DNA of 64,000 nucleotides from Hyphomicrobiales bacterium (GTDB lineage Bacteria > Pseudomonadota > Alphaproteobacteria > Rhizobiales > Rhizobiaceae): assembly GCA_900469615.1 (NCBI GenBank), contig UBYA01000008.1, positions 391,590-455,589 on the forward strand. Reading direction: 5' to 3'. The position numbers were made by a program, and so were the translations under genes. The notes beneath the pieces are model-generated. The model was not told where the DNA came from and ran no database searches. It saw only the letters and a program-made list of their open reading frames with translations. Of this stretch, positions 1 through 8,265 are shown one piece after another; the first letter of the stretch is position 1, and each line of letters starts with the position of its first letter.

Positions 1-20
1 CTCCCCGAGGGGAGAAGGAG
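1..20. repeat. Edge of palindromic intergenic repeat
   Basis: The first bases carry the self-complementary core CTCCCCGAGGGGAG followed by AAGG. The same core forms the inner end of the 45-bp arms of the element at 13265-13471, so this is a partial third copy cut by the window edge. Nothing else is recognisable up to the lipoprotein gene that ends at 92. Confidence 0.6.
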
Positions 21-91
21 ATGCGGCAATGATGTGCCTCCTATGCAATTGCCCTGCCGCGAGCGGGGAGTGGACTACCCCACAGCTGTTC

Positions 92-601
92 TCACGCCGG
101 GCAGGCCGTATCCTTCCCATAATCGGCGCTGCCGTCACTTTTGAAGATATCCGGGTTGGCCGTGTAGGCGGGGCCGACCACCAGCGGTCTCGTCGGCAGT
201 ACGGTCTGGTCGAGGTCGGATCTGACTTGGGTTTTGATCGTCTGGAGCGTCTTGTCGCTGGCATCCACCAGCTTGATCGAGACGGAATAGGGGTGGTCCT
301 TGCGCACGCAACGCAGGTCCGGGCTTTCCAGCGTGATCTTGTCCCAGAAGGAATAGATCTTCTGTTGAACGACAAGCGGATCGCCGCCCGCGGGGTTTTC
401 GAATTCCGCAACAGCCATCGTGCCGTCCGGGATCGGCGCGATCTTCTTGAGTGTGATCATGTAGCTTGCACTCGCCACGCGATAATTGAACACGAAGAGG
501 CGACCGGTGAGTTGCGTCGGCCCTTCATCATCTTTCCTTTGGCAGCCGGCCAGCGCAAGGCCGGCGATTATTGCCGTCAGCACGATCGTTCGCTTCGTCA
601 T
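92..601 (-). CDS. Putative lipoprotein, unknown function
   Basis: This 169-residue protein begins MTKRTIVLTAIIAGLALAGC, a short signal peptide ending in a lipobox (LAGC), so it should be processed by signal peptidase II and lipid-anchored. I recognise no domain in the mature part, which is polar with two further cysteines (one in LRCVRK, one near the end). The ATG at 601 was chosen over an upstream start because it places the lipobox correctly. It overlaps the stop of the CGNR gene upstream by 4 bases (ATGA), so the two are probably translationally coupled. Function is unknown. Confidence 0.75.
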   Translation of the reverse strand: MTKRTIVLTAIIAGLALAGCQRKDDEGPTQLTGRLFVFNYRVASASYMITLKKIAPIPDGTMAVAEFENPAGGDPLVVQQKIYSFWDKITLESPDLRCVRKDHPYSVSIKLVDASDKTLQTIKTQVRSDLDQTVLPTRPLVVGPAYTANPDIFKSDGSADYGKDTACPA

Positions 602-1146
602 GGCGCAGTCTCCTCCTTTTTGCGCCGGTAGTGCCGGCTGGCCTTGGCCCGGTTGCCGCAGACGGCCATGTCGCACCAGGCGCGGCTCTTGTTCTTGCTG
701 CGGTCGATGAACAGCCAGCCGCAGTTGCGGCATATTTTCATCCGTTCCGGATCGGGCATGGCGATGAGCCGCAGCGTCGAATGCACCGTCGCGGCATCGA
801 GCCCATCGGCTGCGGCTTGCTTCAGGACTTTCGCCAAGACGCCGAGAAGATCGGCAAGCAGCCCGTCGGCGGCCTCGCCAAGAACGTGCGCCCGGAAATA
901 ACGATCGATCGTCTCGCGCAACGAGATGAAGTCGGCCCGGTTTTGCCGCTGCACCGGCAGGATATCGCCGAAAAGGGCCCGCTCGGCGCAGAAGCTGGCA
1001 GCCGCCTTCGGGAAGCTGTCCATCTGCCCCGGAGCCTCGAAACGATCGGTCCGCCGTTCCTCGTCATGGCGCAGGATCACGCTGTTGGCGACATCGAGCG
1101 CCAGCGCGCCACCGGAAAAGCGATGTGGGGTCCAGGAAAAACTCAT
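598..1146 (-). CDS. CGNR zinc-finger (ABATE domain) probable regulator
   Basis: The 182-residue protein has an N-terminal alpha-helical ABATE-like region (about 8-125) and a C-terminal CGNR zinc finger. C139-x2-C142, C158 and C163 are the putative zinc ligands, and the CGNR signature is at 163-166, followed by a basic tail (RHYRRKK). Proteins of this family are regarded as probable stress-linked transcriptional regulators; no ligand can be inferred. It is divergent from a LivH-like permease. A 26-bp near-palindrome lies 13-38 bases ahead of its start codon, which suggests autoregulation. It is coupled to the downstream lipoprotein gene. Confidence 0.85.
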   Translation of the reverse strand: MSFSWTPHRFSGGALALDVANSVILRHDEERRTDRFEAPGQMDSFPKAAASFCAERALFGDILPVQRQNRADFISLRETIDRYFRAHVLGEAADGLLADLLGVLAKVLKQAAADGLDAATVHSTLRLIAMPDPERMKICRNCGWLFIDRSKNKSRAWCDMAVCGNRAKASRHYRRKKEETAP

Positions 1147-1158
1147 GGCAAAAATTAT

Positions 1159-1184
1159 AACTGGTAAAATTGATTTTGCCAGTT
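1159..1184. promoter_or_regulatory. 26-bp operator-like palindrome
   Basis: The left arm AACTGGTAAAAT and the right arm ATTTTGCCAGTT are inverted copies around a TG centre with one mismatched pair. The site lies in the spacer between the divergent CGNR regulator and the permease, just after an AT-rich ATTATAA string. Its length and symmetry fit a dimeric regulator binding at a promoter. The CGNR protein is the obvious candidate, but that is inference. Confidence 0.6.
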
Positions 1185-1213
1185 ACTATTTGCGTATTCC
1201 TTCGGAGGAGCGG

Positions 1214-2110
1214 ATGGCCTATCTTCTGCAGCAATTGGCGAATGCCGTTCCGCTCGCCGCACTCTACGCGACGCTGGCTTTCGGCTATTCCATCGCGTTC
1301 GGGGTCATGAAGCGGGCCGATATCACCTATGGTGCGCTTTTCGCCTTTGCCGGCCAGATGCTCGTGCTCTTCACCGATGTCGGCTATACGAGGATGTATC
1401 TGATCCTGCCGGCTGCCTTCGCCTTCGGCGCGGTTGTCGCGGTCGGCTATACGCTCGGCACCAGCTTCCTCGTCGGCCGTGCGATCATGCTGCCCTTGTC
1501 CCGAAAATCGCCGAATACCATCATCGTCGCCGCGCTCGGCATGATGATCATCCTGATGGAAACCGCGCGGCTGGCCTCCAATACGCGCAGCATCTGGTTG
1601 CCGCCATTCCTGAACGGTGCGGTCGTTTTCTGGGATAGCGGCGCTTTCCGCGTGACGCTGACCGAAATCCAGTTGCTCAATACGGCGTTGATGATCCTTG
1701 TCATCCTTGCCGGCGCCTATGTCCTTAAATGCACCGGTTGGGGACGAATCTGGCGGGCCGTGACCGATGATGCCCTTGCCGCCGAACTTTGCGGCGCCAG
1801 CGCCACCCGCGTCTTTCTGCTGGCCTATGTCGCCTCCGCACTGGTCGCGACGATCTGCGGACTGCTGGCCACGTCCTACTATGGAACGATGGATTTCGGG
1901 GCGGGGCTGATGTTCGGGCTCAAGGTGCTGATGATCTCGGCGGTCGGCGGCTATTCCGATCCGCTGAAGTCGGCGGGCGGCGCGGCGCTGCTGGGCCTGT
2001 CCGAAACCATGTGGGGGGCCTACGGCCCGTTCCTGTGGCGCGATTTCGTCATCTTCTCGCTGCTCGTGCTGCTGCTGGTCTTGAGCCGGCGCGAAAGGGT
2101 CGTGCCCTGA
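1214..2110 (+). CDS. LivH-type branched-chain amino acid ABC permease (orphan)
   Basis: The 298-residue, strongly hydrophobic protein has about eight membrane spans and the LivH-type cytoplasmic loop (RAVTDDALAAELCGASATRV) that contacts the ATPase. Family members form the inner-membrane channel for branched-chain or other amino acids with LivM, LivG, LivF and a binding protein. None of those partners is encoded nearby, so this is an orphan or works with distant subunits. The ATG at 1214 has a GGAGGAG ribosome site. An in-frame ATG at 1145 would run translation through the operator palindrome and is less likely. The substrate is unknown. Confidence 0.8.
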   Translation: MAYLLQQLANAVPLAALYATLAFGYSIAFGVMKRADITYGALFAFAGQMLVLFTDVGYTRMYLILPAAFAFGAVVAVGYTLGTSFLVGRAIMLPLSRKSPNTIIVAALGMMIILMETARLASNTRSIWLPPFLNGAVVFWDSGAFRVTLTEIQLLNTALMILVILAGAYVLKCTGWGRIWRAVTDDALAAELCGASATRVFLLAYVASALVATICGLLATSYYGTMDFGAGLMFGLKVLMISAVGGYSDPLKSAGGAALLGLSETMWGAYGPFLWRDFVIFSLLVLLLVLSRRERVVP

Positions 2111-2125
2111 CGCTTGCTCGCCAGC

Positions 2126-2593
2126 CTACTTGTCGCCGGCCCATCTGGCGCGCGCCGCATCGTCGGCATCCCTGGCCGAAACCCAGCCGCCTTCGGTGCC
2201 GTCCCTGCCATGCTCCTTCTTCCAGAAGGGAGCGGAGGTTTTCAGATAATCCATGACGAAATTCGCCCCGTCGAAGGCGGCTTGCCGATGGGACGCTGCG
2301 GCGATGACGAGCACGATATTTTCGCCCGGCGCTATCTTGCCGTAGCGATGGATGGCCGTCAGGCCGAGAAGGCCGAAGCGCTCGATGGCGAGCCTGGCGA
2401 TGCGTGTGATTTCCGCCTCGGCCATGCCGGGATAATGTTCGAGTTCGAGCGCGCCGAGCGTGCCGCCTTCGTCGCGGCATAGTCCCGAAAAGGTCACGAC
2501 CGCGCCGATATCGTGCCGCCCACTCGTCAGCCGATCGGTCTCCGCCCGGAGATCGAAATCCTCATGCTGGACTTTGACGAATGGTGAAATCAT
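2126..2593 (-). CDS. moaE: Molybdopterin synthase large subunit MoaE
   Basis: The 155-residue cytosolic MoaE forms the MoaD2-MoaE2 molybdopterin synthase, which puts two sulfurs into precursor Z (cPMP) to make molybdopterin. Family hallmarks are GAVVTFSGLCRDEG near the start, EHYPGMAE in the middle, the HRYGKIAPGE strand, and the catalytic lysine region APFWKKEHG near residue 130. An upstream ATG at 2659 adds 22 residues that do not look like MoaE, so 2593 is preferred. It follows moaD by about 100 bases on the same strand. A molybdopterin oxidoreductase at 9.2 kb is a possible local client. Confidence 0.95.
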   Translation of the reverse strand: MISPFVKVQHEDFDLRAETDRLTSGRHDIGAVVTFSGLCRDEGGTLGALELEHYPGMAEAEITRIARLAIERFGLLGLTAIHRYGKIAPGENIVLVIAAASHRQAAFDGANFVMDYLKTSAPFWKKEHGRDGTEGGWVSARDADDAARARWAGDK

Positions 2594-2692
2594 CGCAATT
2601 TCCTTGATCGCCCTGTCAAACGGTTCGAGGCGCCTTACGGCCTCTCGCTTCGGCATCACGGGCCTGCCGAAGGGGCGTTGCCCGACCGTTCC

Positions 2693-2947
2693 TCACCCTC
2701 CGGTCATCGGCGGGAAGAGCCCGATCTCCCGCGCGCCGGCGATGGGCTCGTCGTGATCGGCGTGCTCCATGTTGATGGCGACGCGGATAGCCTCGGGGAA
2801 TTGAAGTGCCGTCTCGTATTCCTCACCCAAGGTCTTCAAATGACTCAGGAGATCGCCAACGGTGACGACGTCGGCGGGAAGAGCAATCTCCTCTTCCGCT
2901 TTACCGATCCGCTCACGCACCCAGGCGAAATAGACGAGCTTGGTCAT
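2693..2947 (-). CDS. moaD: Molybdopterin synthase sulfur carrier MoaD
   Basis: This 84-residue ubiquitin-like protein ends in FPPMTGG. The terminal Gly-Gly is adenylated by MoeB and thiocarboxylated, and it supplies sulfur to MoaE. The fold signature (MTKLVYFAWVRERIG at the N terminus, VRVAINMEHA-type strand) and length are normal for the family. Its start overlaps the stop of pgsA by 4 bases (ATGA), so pgsA, moaD and moaE look co-transcribed. Confidence 0.95.
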   Translation of the reverse strand: MTKLVYFAWVRERIGKAEEEIALPADVVTVGDLLSHLKTLGEEYETALQFPEAIRVAINMEHADHDEPIAGAREIGLFPPMTGG

Positions 2948-3531
2948 TCGTCATCCACGATATGCTTCAGGCCGGCCCGGAAATAGTCGTAGCCGGTATA
3001 GATGGTCAGCAGTGCCGCGATCCAGAGCAGGGCGATGCCCATCTCCGTCGTATAGGGTAGCACCTTGTCGCCCGCCGGCCCAGCCAGCAGGAAAGCGATG
3101 GCGACGAGCTGCGCCGTCGTCTTCCATTTCGCGATGCGCGTCACCGGGACGCTTACCTTCAGGGCCGCCAGATATTCGCGCAGGCCGGAAACCAGGATCT
3201 CACGGCACAGGATGATGATCGCCGCCCACAGCGACCAGCCGGCGATCGTGCCATCGGCCGCGACCAGCAGCAGGATCGAGGCGACCAGCAGCTTGTCGGC
3301 GATTGGGTCCAGCATGCGGCCGATATTCGAGGTCTGGTTCCAGATCCGTGCGAGATAGCCGTCGAGGAAATCGGTGATCGAGGCGATGACGAAGATCCAG
3401 AGCGCTACCCATCGCGCAAAATCGGAACCTTCCAGCTTGCCTTCGATGAAGAAGCACAGAACGATCAGCGGCACGCAGAGGATGCGGCCGTAGGTGAGCA
3501 GATTGGGAATGCTGTAAGCGCGCGAAGCCAT
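2944..3531 (-). CDS. pgsA: CDP-diacylglycerol-glycerol-3-P phosphatidyltransferase
   Basis: PgsA catalyses the committed step to phosphatidylglycerol in the inner membrane. The 195-residue protein carries the CDP-alcohol phosphotransferase motif D-x2-DG-x2-AR-x8-9-G-x3-D-x3-D, visible as DFLDGYLAR followed by GRMLDPIADK, in its N-terminal third, with four to six hydrophobic spans. MASRAYSIPNLLTYGRI is a typical family start. moaD follows with a 4-base overlap, and uvrC lies upstream on the same strand. Confidence 0.95.
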   Translation of the reverse strand: MASRAYSIPNLLTYGRILCVPLIVLCFFIEGKLEGSDFARWVALWIFVIASITDFLDGYLARIWNQTSNIGRMLDPIADKLLVASILLLVAADGTIAGWSLWAAIIILCREILVSGLREYLAALKVSVPVTRIAKWKTTAQLVAIAFLLAGPAGDKVLPYTTEMGIALLWIAALLTIYTGYDYFRAGLKHIVDDE

Positions 3532-3606
3532 GGAAATCGTTTCGTTTGTTGCGGCCGGGCTTGAGGGGTTCCGTTATGCCTCATCCGGCTCATGTCATTC
3601 GATGGA

Positions 3607-3648
3607 GCGTGATCCCAAAAACCGCTTCGCACTTTTTGGTGGTCACGC
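3607..3648. repeat. Rhizobial palindromic repeat (GATCCC...GGTC type)
   Basis: GCGTGATCCCAAAAA and TTTTTGGTGGTCACGC form imperfect inverted arms around a CCGCTTCGCAC loop, in the pgsA-uvrC spacer. It resembles the short dispersed palindromes of Rhizobium, Agrobacterium and Sinorhizobium intergenic DNA that carry GATCCCGAAAA-type arms. Assignment to a named family is from memory. Confidence 0.55.
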
Positions 3649-3732
3649 CTTAAATGATGGTTTGGTCAGTTTATCGTCAACATTGTTTCTGCTTTTTCAC
3701 CGCTATTGCGTGGAATTTGCGACCTGCGTTTC

Positions 3733-5772
3733 CTATTTCGCGGCATCCTCGTGGAAATGGTTGTAGACCTGCGTCGCCACGGCTTCCGAAATGCCGTCGA
3801 CCGCCATCAGATCCGAAAGGGCGGCGCGCGACACAGCCTTTGCGGTGCCGAAATGCTGGAGAAGCGCGCGCTTGCGCGACGGGCCGATGCCGCCGATCTC
3901 GTCCAGCGGGTTCTTCACCATCTCCTTCTTGCGCCGGGCGCGATGCGAGCCGATGGCGAAACGGTGCGCCTCGTCGCGCAGGCGCTGGATGAAATAAAGC
4001 ACCGGATCGCGTGGCGGCAGCGTGAAACTTTCGCGCGACGGCGCGAAGAAGCGCTCGCGCCCGGCGTCGCGGTCGACACCCTTGGCGACGCCGATGGCGA
4101 TGACGCTGTCGGTGATCCCGAGGTCTTCGAGAATGGCGCGCACGGCCGTCATCTGCCCCTGGCCGCCGTCGATGAGAATGACGTCGGGCCAGGCGGGGAA
4201 GGGGCGGTCGGCGGCCTCGACGCCGGCGTCGGCCTCGCCGCTACGGTCTGGCTTGCCTTCCTCCTTCAGGAGCCGCGAGAAGCGGCGCGTCATGACCTCG
4301 CGCATCATGCCGAAGTCGTCGCCCGGCGTGATGTCGGTCGATTTGATGTTGAACTTGCGGTATTGGCCTTTGACGAAGCCCTCCGGCCCGGCCACGACCA
4401 TGCCGCCCACGGCATTCGTCCCCATGATATGGGAGTTGTCGTAGATCTCGATGCGCTGCGGCACGTAGGGGAGCTTGAACGTTTCCTTGAAGCCTTCGAG
4501 CAGCCGCGATTGCGAGGCGGTCTCGGCAAGCTTGCGGCCATGCGCCTCGCGGGCATTGGCGATGACGTGCTCCACCAGATCGCGTTTCTCGCCGCGTTGC
4601 GGCACGAGGATTGCGACCTTGTGGCCGGCCTTTTCGCTGAGTGCCGCGGCCAACAGCTCGATTTCCTCGACCGTTTCCGAAAGCAGGATCTGCCGCGGCA
4701 CCGGCTTGTCGTCATAGAACTGCGCCAGGAAGGCGTTCAGCACTTCCGCGCCGGAAAGCGATGGGTCGGCCTTTGGGAAATAGGCGCGGTTGCCCCAGTT
4801 CTGGCCGGTGCGGAAGAAAAACACCTGGATGCAGGAAATGCCGCCCTCGTGGTGGATGGCGAAGACATCGGCTTCCTCGACGCCGGCCGGATTGATGCCC
4901 TGATGGCTCTGTACATGCGACAGCGCCGCCAGCCGGTCGCGAAAAATCGCGGCGCGCTCGAAATCCAGGTCCTCGGCGGCGGCATTCATCGCCTCGGCCA
5001 TATGTGCCTTGACGTTCTGGCTCTTGCCGGAAAGAAAATCCTTCGCCTCCTGCACCAGCTCCGCATAGCCCTCATCGCTGATTTCATGGGTGCAGGGCCC
5101 GGAACATCGCTTGATTTGATACAGCAGACAGGGGCGCGTACGCGTCTCGAATACGCTGTCGGTGCAGGTGCGGATCAGGAAGGCGCGCTGCAGCGAATTG
5201 ATGGTGCGGCCGACGGCGCCTGCCGAAGCGAAGGGGCCGAAGTAATCGCCCTTGCGGGCGCGGGCGCCACGATGCTTGAAGATCGCCGGCGCACGGCGAT
5301 CGCCCGTGATCAGGATGTAGGGAAAGGATTTGTCGTCGCGCAGCAGCACGTTAAAGCGCGGGCGCAAGCGCTTGATCAGATTCGCTTCCAGCAGCAGCGC
5401 TTCCGTCTCGGTGCGGGTGGTGACGAACTCCATGTTGGCGGTTTCGCGCACCATGCGGGCGATGCGGTTGGAATGGGCCTTGCCCAGCGCATAGTTGGAG
5501 ACGCGCTTCTTCAGATTTCGCGCCTTGCCGACATAGAGCACGTCGCCGCTCTCGTTGAACATGCGGTAGACGCCGGGATTGTTGGGCAGCCGCTTGACGA
5601 ATTCGGCAATCAGTTCGGCGCCGCGAAGCCCCGTCTCGTTCTTGACGCCTTCATTCCAGTCGATGGCCGCGGCAGGGCTGGCGGCGACATCGCCTTCCAC
5701 CTCGATATCGTCTTCGGTCTCTTCCGATTCGTCGTAGAGAATGCCGCCATCGGGCAGCTTTCTTCCATTCAT
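3733..5772 (-). CDS. uvrC: Excinuclease ABC subunit C
   Basis: UvrC makes both incisions around the lesion in nucleotide excision repair after UvrAB loading. The 679-residue protein has an N-terminal GIY-YIG nuclease ([19 protein letters not shown], near 70-90), the cysteine-bearing region [13 protein letters not shown], a UVR segment, the RNase-H-like C-terminal nuclease ([16 protein letters not shown] and LIDGGQGQ) and a terminal helix-hairpin-helix region ([11 protein letters not shown]). The N terminus has an acidic extension of about 60 residues before the nuclease, common in Rhizobiales. The first ATG overlaps the SDR stop by 4 bases. Confidence 0.97.
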   Translation of the reverse strand: MNGRKLPDGGILYDESEETEDDIEVEGDVAASPAAAIDWNEGVKNETGLRGAELIAEFVKRLPNNPGVYRMFNESGDVLYVGKARNLKKRVSNYALGKAHSNRIARMVRETANMEFVTTRTETEALLLEANLIKRLRPRFNVLLRDDKSFPYILITGDRRAPAIFKHRGARARKGDYFGPFASAGAVGRTINSLQRAFLIRTCTDSVFETRTRPCLLYQIKRCSGPCTHEISDEGYAELVQEAKDFLSGKSQNVKAHMAEAMNAAAEDLDFERAAIFRDRLAALSHVQSHQGINPAGVEEADVFAIHHEGGISCIQVFFFRTGQNWGNRAYFPKADPSLSGAEVLNAFLAQFYDDKPVPRQILLSETVEEIELLAAALSEKAGHKVAILVPQRGEKRDLVEHVIANAREAHGRKLAETASQSRLLEGFKETFKLPYVPQRIEIYDNSHIMGTNAVGGMVVAGPEGFVKGQYRKFNIKSTDITPGDDFGMMREVMTRRFSRLLKEEGKPDRSGEADAGVEAADRPFPAWPDVILIDGGQGQMTAVRAILEDLGITDSVIAIGVAKGVDRDAGRERFFAPSRESFTLPPRDPVLYFIQRLRDEAHRFAIGSHRARRKKEMVKNPLDEIGGIGPSRKRALLQHFGTAKAVSRAALSDLMAVDGISEAVATQVYNHFHEDAAK

Positions 5773-6536
5773 TCCGCACTCTCCGACACGTCTGGCGTTT
5801 CCCAGGCAAGGTGCTGGCCGCCATCGAGCGCTATCATTTGGCCCGTGATCGAGGGCGTGTCAAAAAGAAAGCGGATGGTCCGGCCGAATTCTTCGAGCCC
5901 CGGCGCGGCCTTTAATATGAGGCCGTCGATCTGCGCTTGAAAGTCCTCCTCGGTCTGGCGCACGCTCCGCACCGTCGGGCCGGGGCCGATCGCGTTGACG
6001 CGCACGCGCGGCGCAAAGCTCTGTGCCATCGTCTGGGTCGCCGTCCAGAGCGCCGCCTTCGACAGCGTATAGGAATAGAAGCGCGGATTGAGAGCCCAGA
6101 CCCGCTGATCGACCATATTGACGATCAGGCCCGGATGCGGCTCGGGAAGCCGCCGGAAGAATTCCGCCGCCAAAATCGACGGGGCGCGGACGTGTACGGC
6201 AAAATGCGCCTCGAAGGCTGCGGCATCGAAACGCTCGGCGGAATCGCCGAGAAAAGCGGAGGCGTTATTGACCAGAAGATCGAGAGGACCGAGCTCCGCC
6301 ACGGCCCTTTCGACAAGGGTTGACGTCTCGTGCAAATTCTGAAGATCAGCCTTGATCGCAATTGCCTTCCGACCCTTTTGCCGCAATTTCGCCGCGATTT
6401 CCGAAGCTTCGGCGAAGGATTGATTGGCATGCAGCGCGACTGCGAAGCCGCTGTCCGACAAATCCTCGGCAATCGCCCTGCCTATTCTTTTGGAGGCGCC
6501 GGTTATCAATGCCGCGCGTAGTTTTTCCTGGCTCAA
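5769..6536 (-). CDS. SDR oxidoreductase, pteridine-reductase (FolM/PTR1) type
   Basis: The 255-residue classical short-chain dehydrogenase has the nucleotide-binding motif TGASKRIG (12-19), the NNAS motif near 90, and catalytic Y156 and K160 (YTLSK). The usual catalytic serine position is an aspartate: D143 in NMVDQRVW, 13 residues before the tyrosine. That pattern, with the Lys-Arg in the glycine motif, is the one seen in PTR1/FolM pteridine reductases, which reduce dihydro- or tetrahydro-pterins with NADPH. The pterin substrate is inferred. It is the first gene of a tight pair with uvrC. Confidence 0.75.
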   Translation of the reverse strand: MSQEKLRAALITGASKRIGRAIAEDLSDSGFAVALHANQSFAEASEIAAKLRQKGRKAIAIKADLQNLHETSTLVERAVAELGPLDLLVNNASAFLGDSAERFDAAAFEAHFAVHVRAPSILAAEFFRRLPEPHPGLIVNMVDQRVWALNPRFYSYTLSKAALWTATQTMAQSFAPRVRVNAIGPGPTVRSVRQTEEDFQAQIDGLILKAAPGLEEFGRTIRFLFDTPSITGQMIALDGGQHLAWETPDVSESAE

Positions 6537-6899
6537 GATCTCGCCTTTTCCTCGTCGTTACCCGATCGACGTTCATATAGGGCGTCGATACACCATATGA
6601 AAAGATGGTTGGGCGAATAGCGCTCTCGGGATTTCTTATGTAAAACTTGAGATATAGTTAGATAAAAATAAGTATACACGCTTTAACCATTGGTTATGGT
6701 TAATAATTCGTCTGTTGCGCTGAAGCAACATCGAAATTCAGCCATGTCTGTGCCACAATGATATCATATTTTGGCTCTTCCAATTCCTCATTTGCATTCC
6801 AATTTCAGCATCGATCCGGGAGGGATATGTTTTAATTGCTCGTGACGCTCCGAACTTAAAGACAGTAAGCGAAGCCCACGAGACTGAAAGGAGAAAAGT
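6537..6899. other. Long AT-rich regulatory spacer
   Basis: This 363-bp spacer separates the divergent SDR and beta-barrel genes. It is notably AT-rich compared with its surroundings (about 6590-6720) and holds an inverted repeat at 6683-6703. I see no ORF with coding character in it. A ribosome site (GAAAGGAGAAA) precedes the ATG at 6900. Confidence 0.6.
6683..6703. promoter_or_regulatory. Inverted pair of TTAACCAT half-sites
   Basis: TTAACCAT, five bases, then ATGGTTAA form a perfect 8-5-8 inverted repeat about 200 bases ahead of the outer-membrane protein gene. TTAACCAT matches the half-site I associate with the alphaproteobacterial cell-cycle regulator CtrA. The assignment is inference from one site. 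Confidence 0.45.
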
Positions 6900-7532
6900 A
6901 TGCGTACTCTCGTAACGACCCTCATGGTGTCCGCTCTCGCTCTCGGCGGCTTCACCGCAGCTCACGCCGCAGACGCTGTTGAGCAGATCCCGCAGCCGCC
7001 CGTCGCGCAGGATGTCCCTCCGGCCGTCAATAACTGGAGCGGCTTCTACATCGGCGGCGCAGGCGACTGGAATGCCGGTCACTTCAGCCACAACGGCAAC
7101 GCCTATGCCTTCGGTGGCCAGGCTTTCACCGGCTACAACTGGCAGCAGGGCCAGATCGTATATGGTGTTGAAGCTGACCTCGGCTACTCCGGCGCCGACA
7201 GCACCCGCAACGGCCTGACCGCCAAGAACGGCGTCAACGGCTCGGTTCGCGGCCGCCTCGGCTACGACTTCAACCCGTTCATGCTGTACGGCACGGCCGG
7301 TCTGGCTCTCGGCCAGAACAAGCTCTCCGACGATACCTCGTCCGAAAGCAAGACCGCTGTCGGCTACACGGTCGGTGCTGGTGCTGAAACCTTCATCACC
7401 AACAACATCACGGCTCGTCTCGAGTACCGTTACACCGACTACGGCAAGAAGGACTTCAACCTCGACTCCGGCAGCTTCTCGCGCGGTTACGACGAGCAGA
7501 GCGTCAAGGTCGGTATCGGCGTCAAGTTCTGA
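6900..7532 (+). CDS. Outer-membrane beta-barrel protein, RopB/Omp25 family
   Basis: This 210-residue exported protein has a signal peptide ending AAHAA (near residue 23). The NWSGFYIGGAGDWN signature follows a short proline-rich linker, as in Rhizobiales Omp25/Omp31/RopB-type proteins. Alternating aromatic beta strands run to a terminal Phe (GIGVKF), the signal for assembly by the BAM complex. It likely contributes to envelope stability rather than acting as a general porin. The gene is monocistronic: long upstream regulatory spacer, strong ribosome site, and a strong terminator directly downstream. Confidence 0.9.
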   Translation: MRTLVTTLMVSALALGGFTAAHAADAVEQIPQPPVAQDVPPAVNNWSGFYIGGAGDWNAGHFSHNGNAYAFGGQAFTGYNWQQGQIVYGVEADLGYSGADSTRNGLTAKNGVNGSVRGRLGYDFNPFMLYGTAGLALGQNKLSDDTSSESKTAVGYTVGAGAETFITNNITARLEYRYTDYGKKDFNLDSGSFSRGYDEQSVKVGIGVKF

Positions 7533-7556
7533 TTATCCAAAGGCATAGCCTGAGGA

Positions 7557-7590
7557 AAAAAAGGCCGGGGTTTTCGCCCCGGCCTTTTTC
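7557..7590 (+). terminator. Rho-independent terminator
   Basis: An A-run leads into GGCCGGGG, loop TTTTCG, CCCCGGCC and then TTTTTC. This perfect 8-bp GC stem with a U tract lies 25 bases after the outer-membrane protein stop. The A-run makes it usable in both directions. Confidence 0.92.
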
Positions 7591-7641
7591 TGTGTTCGAT
7601 ATCGAAAATCTGATCGGCCGCGGAAGACGGCCGCCACGCCG

Positions 7642-8235
7642 TCAGGCATGGGGCTTCATTGCCTGATAGTCCGGGAAATGCTTTTCGAACTTGCGCGCCC
7701 AGTCGACGAGTTCCGCATGATCCGCCTCCCATTGCCCTTCGAAACGGAGCTGCAGATAGCCGATGAGGGAGGCGAGAGCGAAATGTCCGGCATGCAGCTT
7801 CTTGCCGATCTTCGGCGGCTCGGCGTCGAGATGGGTGAGGGCGCGACGGACTTTCGTCCATTGCCGGTCGATCCAAGGTTGGGACTGCTTGTCGGCATCG
7901 CGGAAGCGACGCTCGTAGACGATCGACAGAAGGCATTCGTTCGTGCCGTCGATCAGCGCTTCCAGAACCTCGATCTCGGTTCGCTTTCTCTTCTTCGACG
8001 GATAGAGCTTGCCTTCCTTCCGATCGAAATAATGCATGATGGAACGGCTGTCGAAAATGGCTTCGCCGTCGCCGGTCAGCAATGTCGGAATCTTGCCGAG
8101 CGGATTGTTGTCGATGAGAAGCGCCGGCCCGGCATTCGTATCGACATGGATCTCCTCCAGCCTGACGCCGAGATGGCGCGCCGCCATGCGCACCTTGGCG
8201 GAGAAGGGGGAGGTGGACGAGCAGAGAAGTCTCAT
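7642..8235 (-). CDS. Glutathione S-transferase family protein
   Basis: The 197-residue cytosolic protein has a thioredoxin-like N-terminal domain (about 1-80) with the start MRLLCSSTSPFSAKVR, the cis-proline strand GKIPTL and the gamma-glutamyl-binding pair DS (FDSRSI). An all-helical C-terminal domain follows. A serine (SSTS) occupies the usual catalytic position. Such proteins conjugate or exchange glutathione, but the substrate cannot be told. It lies 30 bases downstream of rlmJ on the same strand. Confidence 0.88.
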   Translation of the reverse strand: MRLLCSSTSPFSAKVRMAARHLGVRLEEIHVDTNAGPALLIDNNPLGKIPTLLTGDGEAIFDSRSIMHYFDRKEGKLYPSKKRKRTEIEVLEALIDGTNECLLSIVYERRFRDADKQSQPWIDRQWTKVRRALTHLDAEPPKIGKKLHAGHFALASLIGYLQLRFEGQWEADHAELVDWARKFEKHFPDYQAMKPHA

Positions 8236-8265
8236 GAGATCACCTGTGGATGTGCTTGAAAAATC

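Noticed and set aside
1145..1213. Upstream ATG start for the LivH-like permease
   Set aside because: It has no ribosome site, lies inside the CGNR start region and would translate the operator palindrome, while ATG 1214 has GGAGGAG.
3706..5940. 744-codon open frame opposite uvrC
   Set aside because: It runs fully antisense to a clear UvrC with all domains, its translation has no recognisable motif, and it reflects high-GC codon bias.
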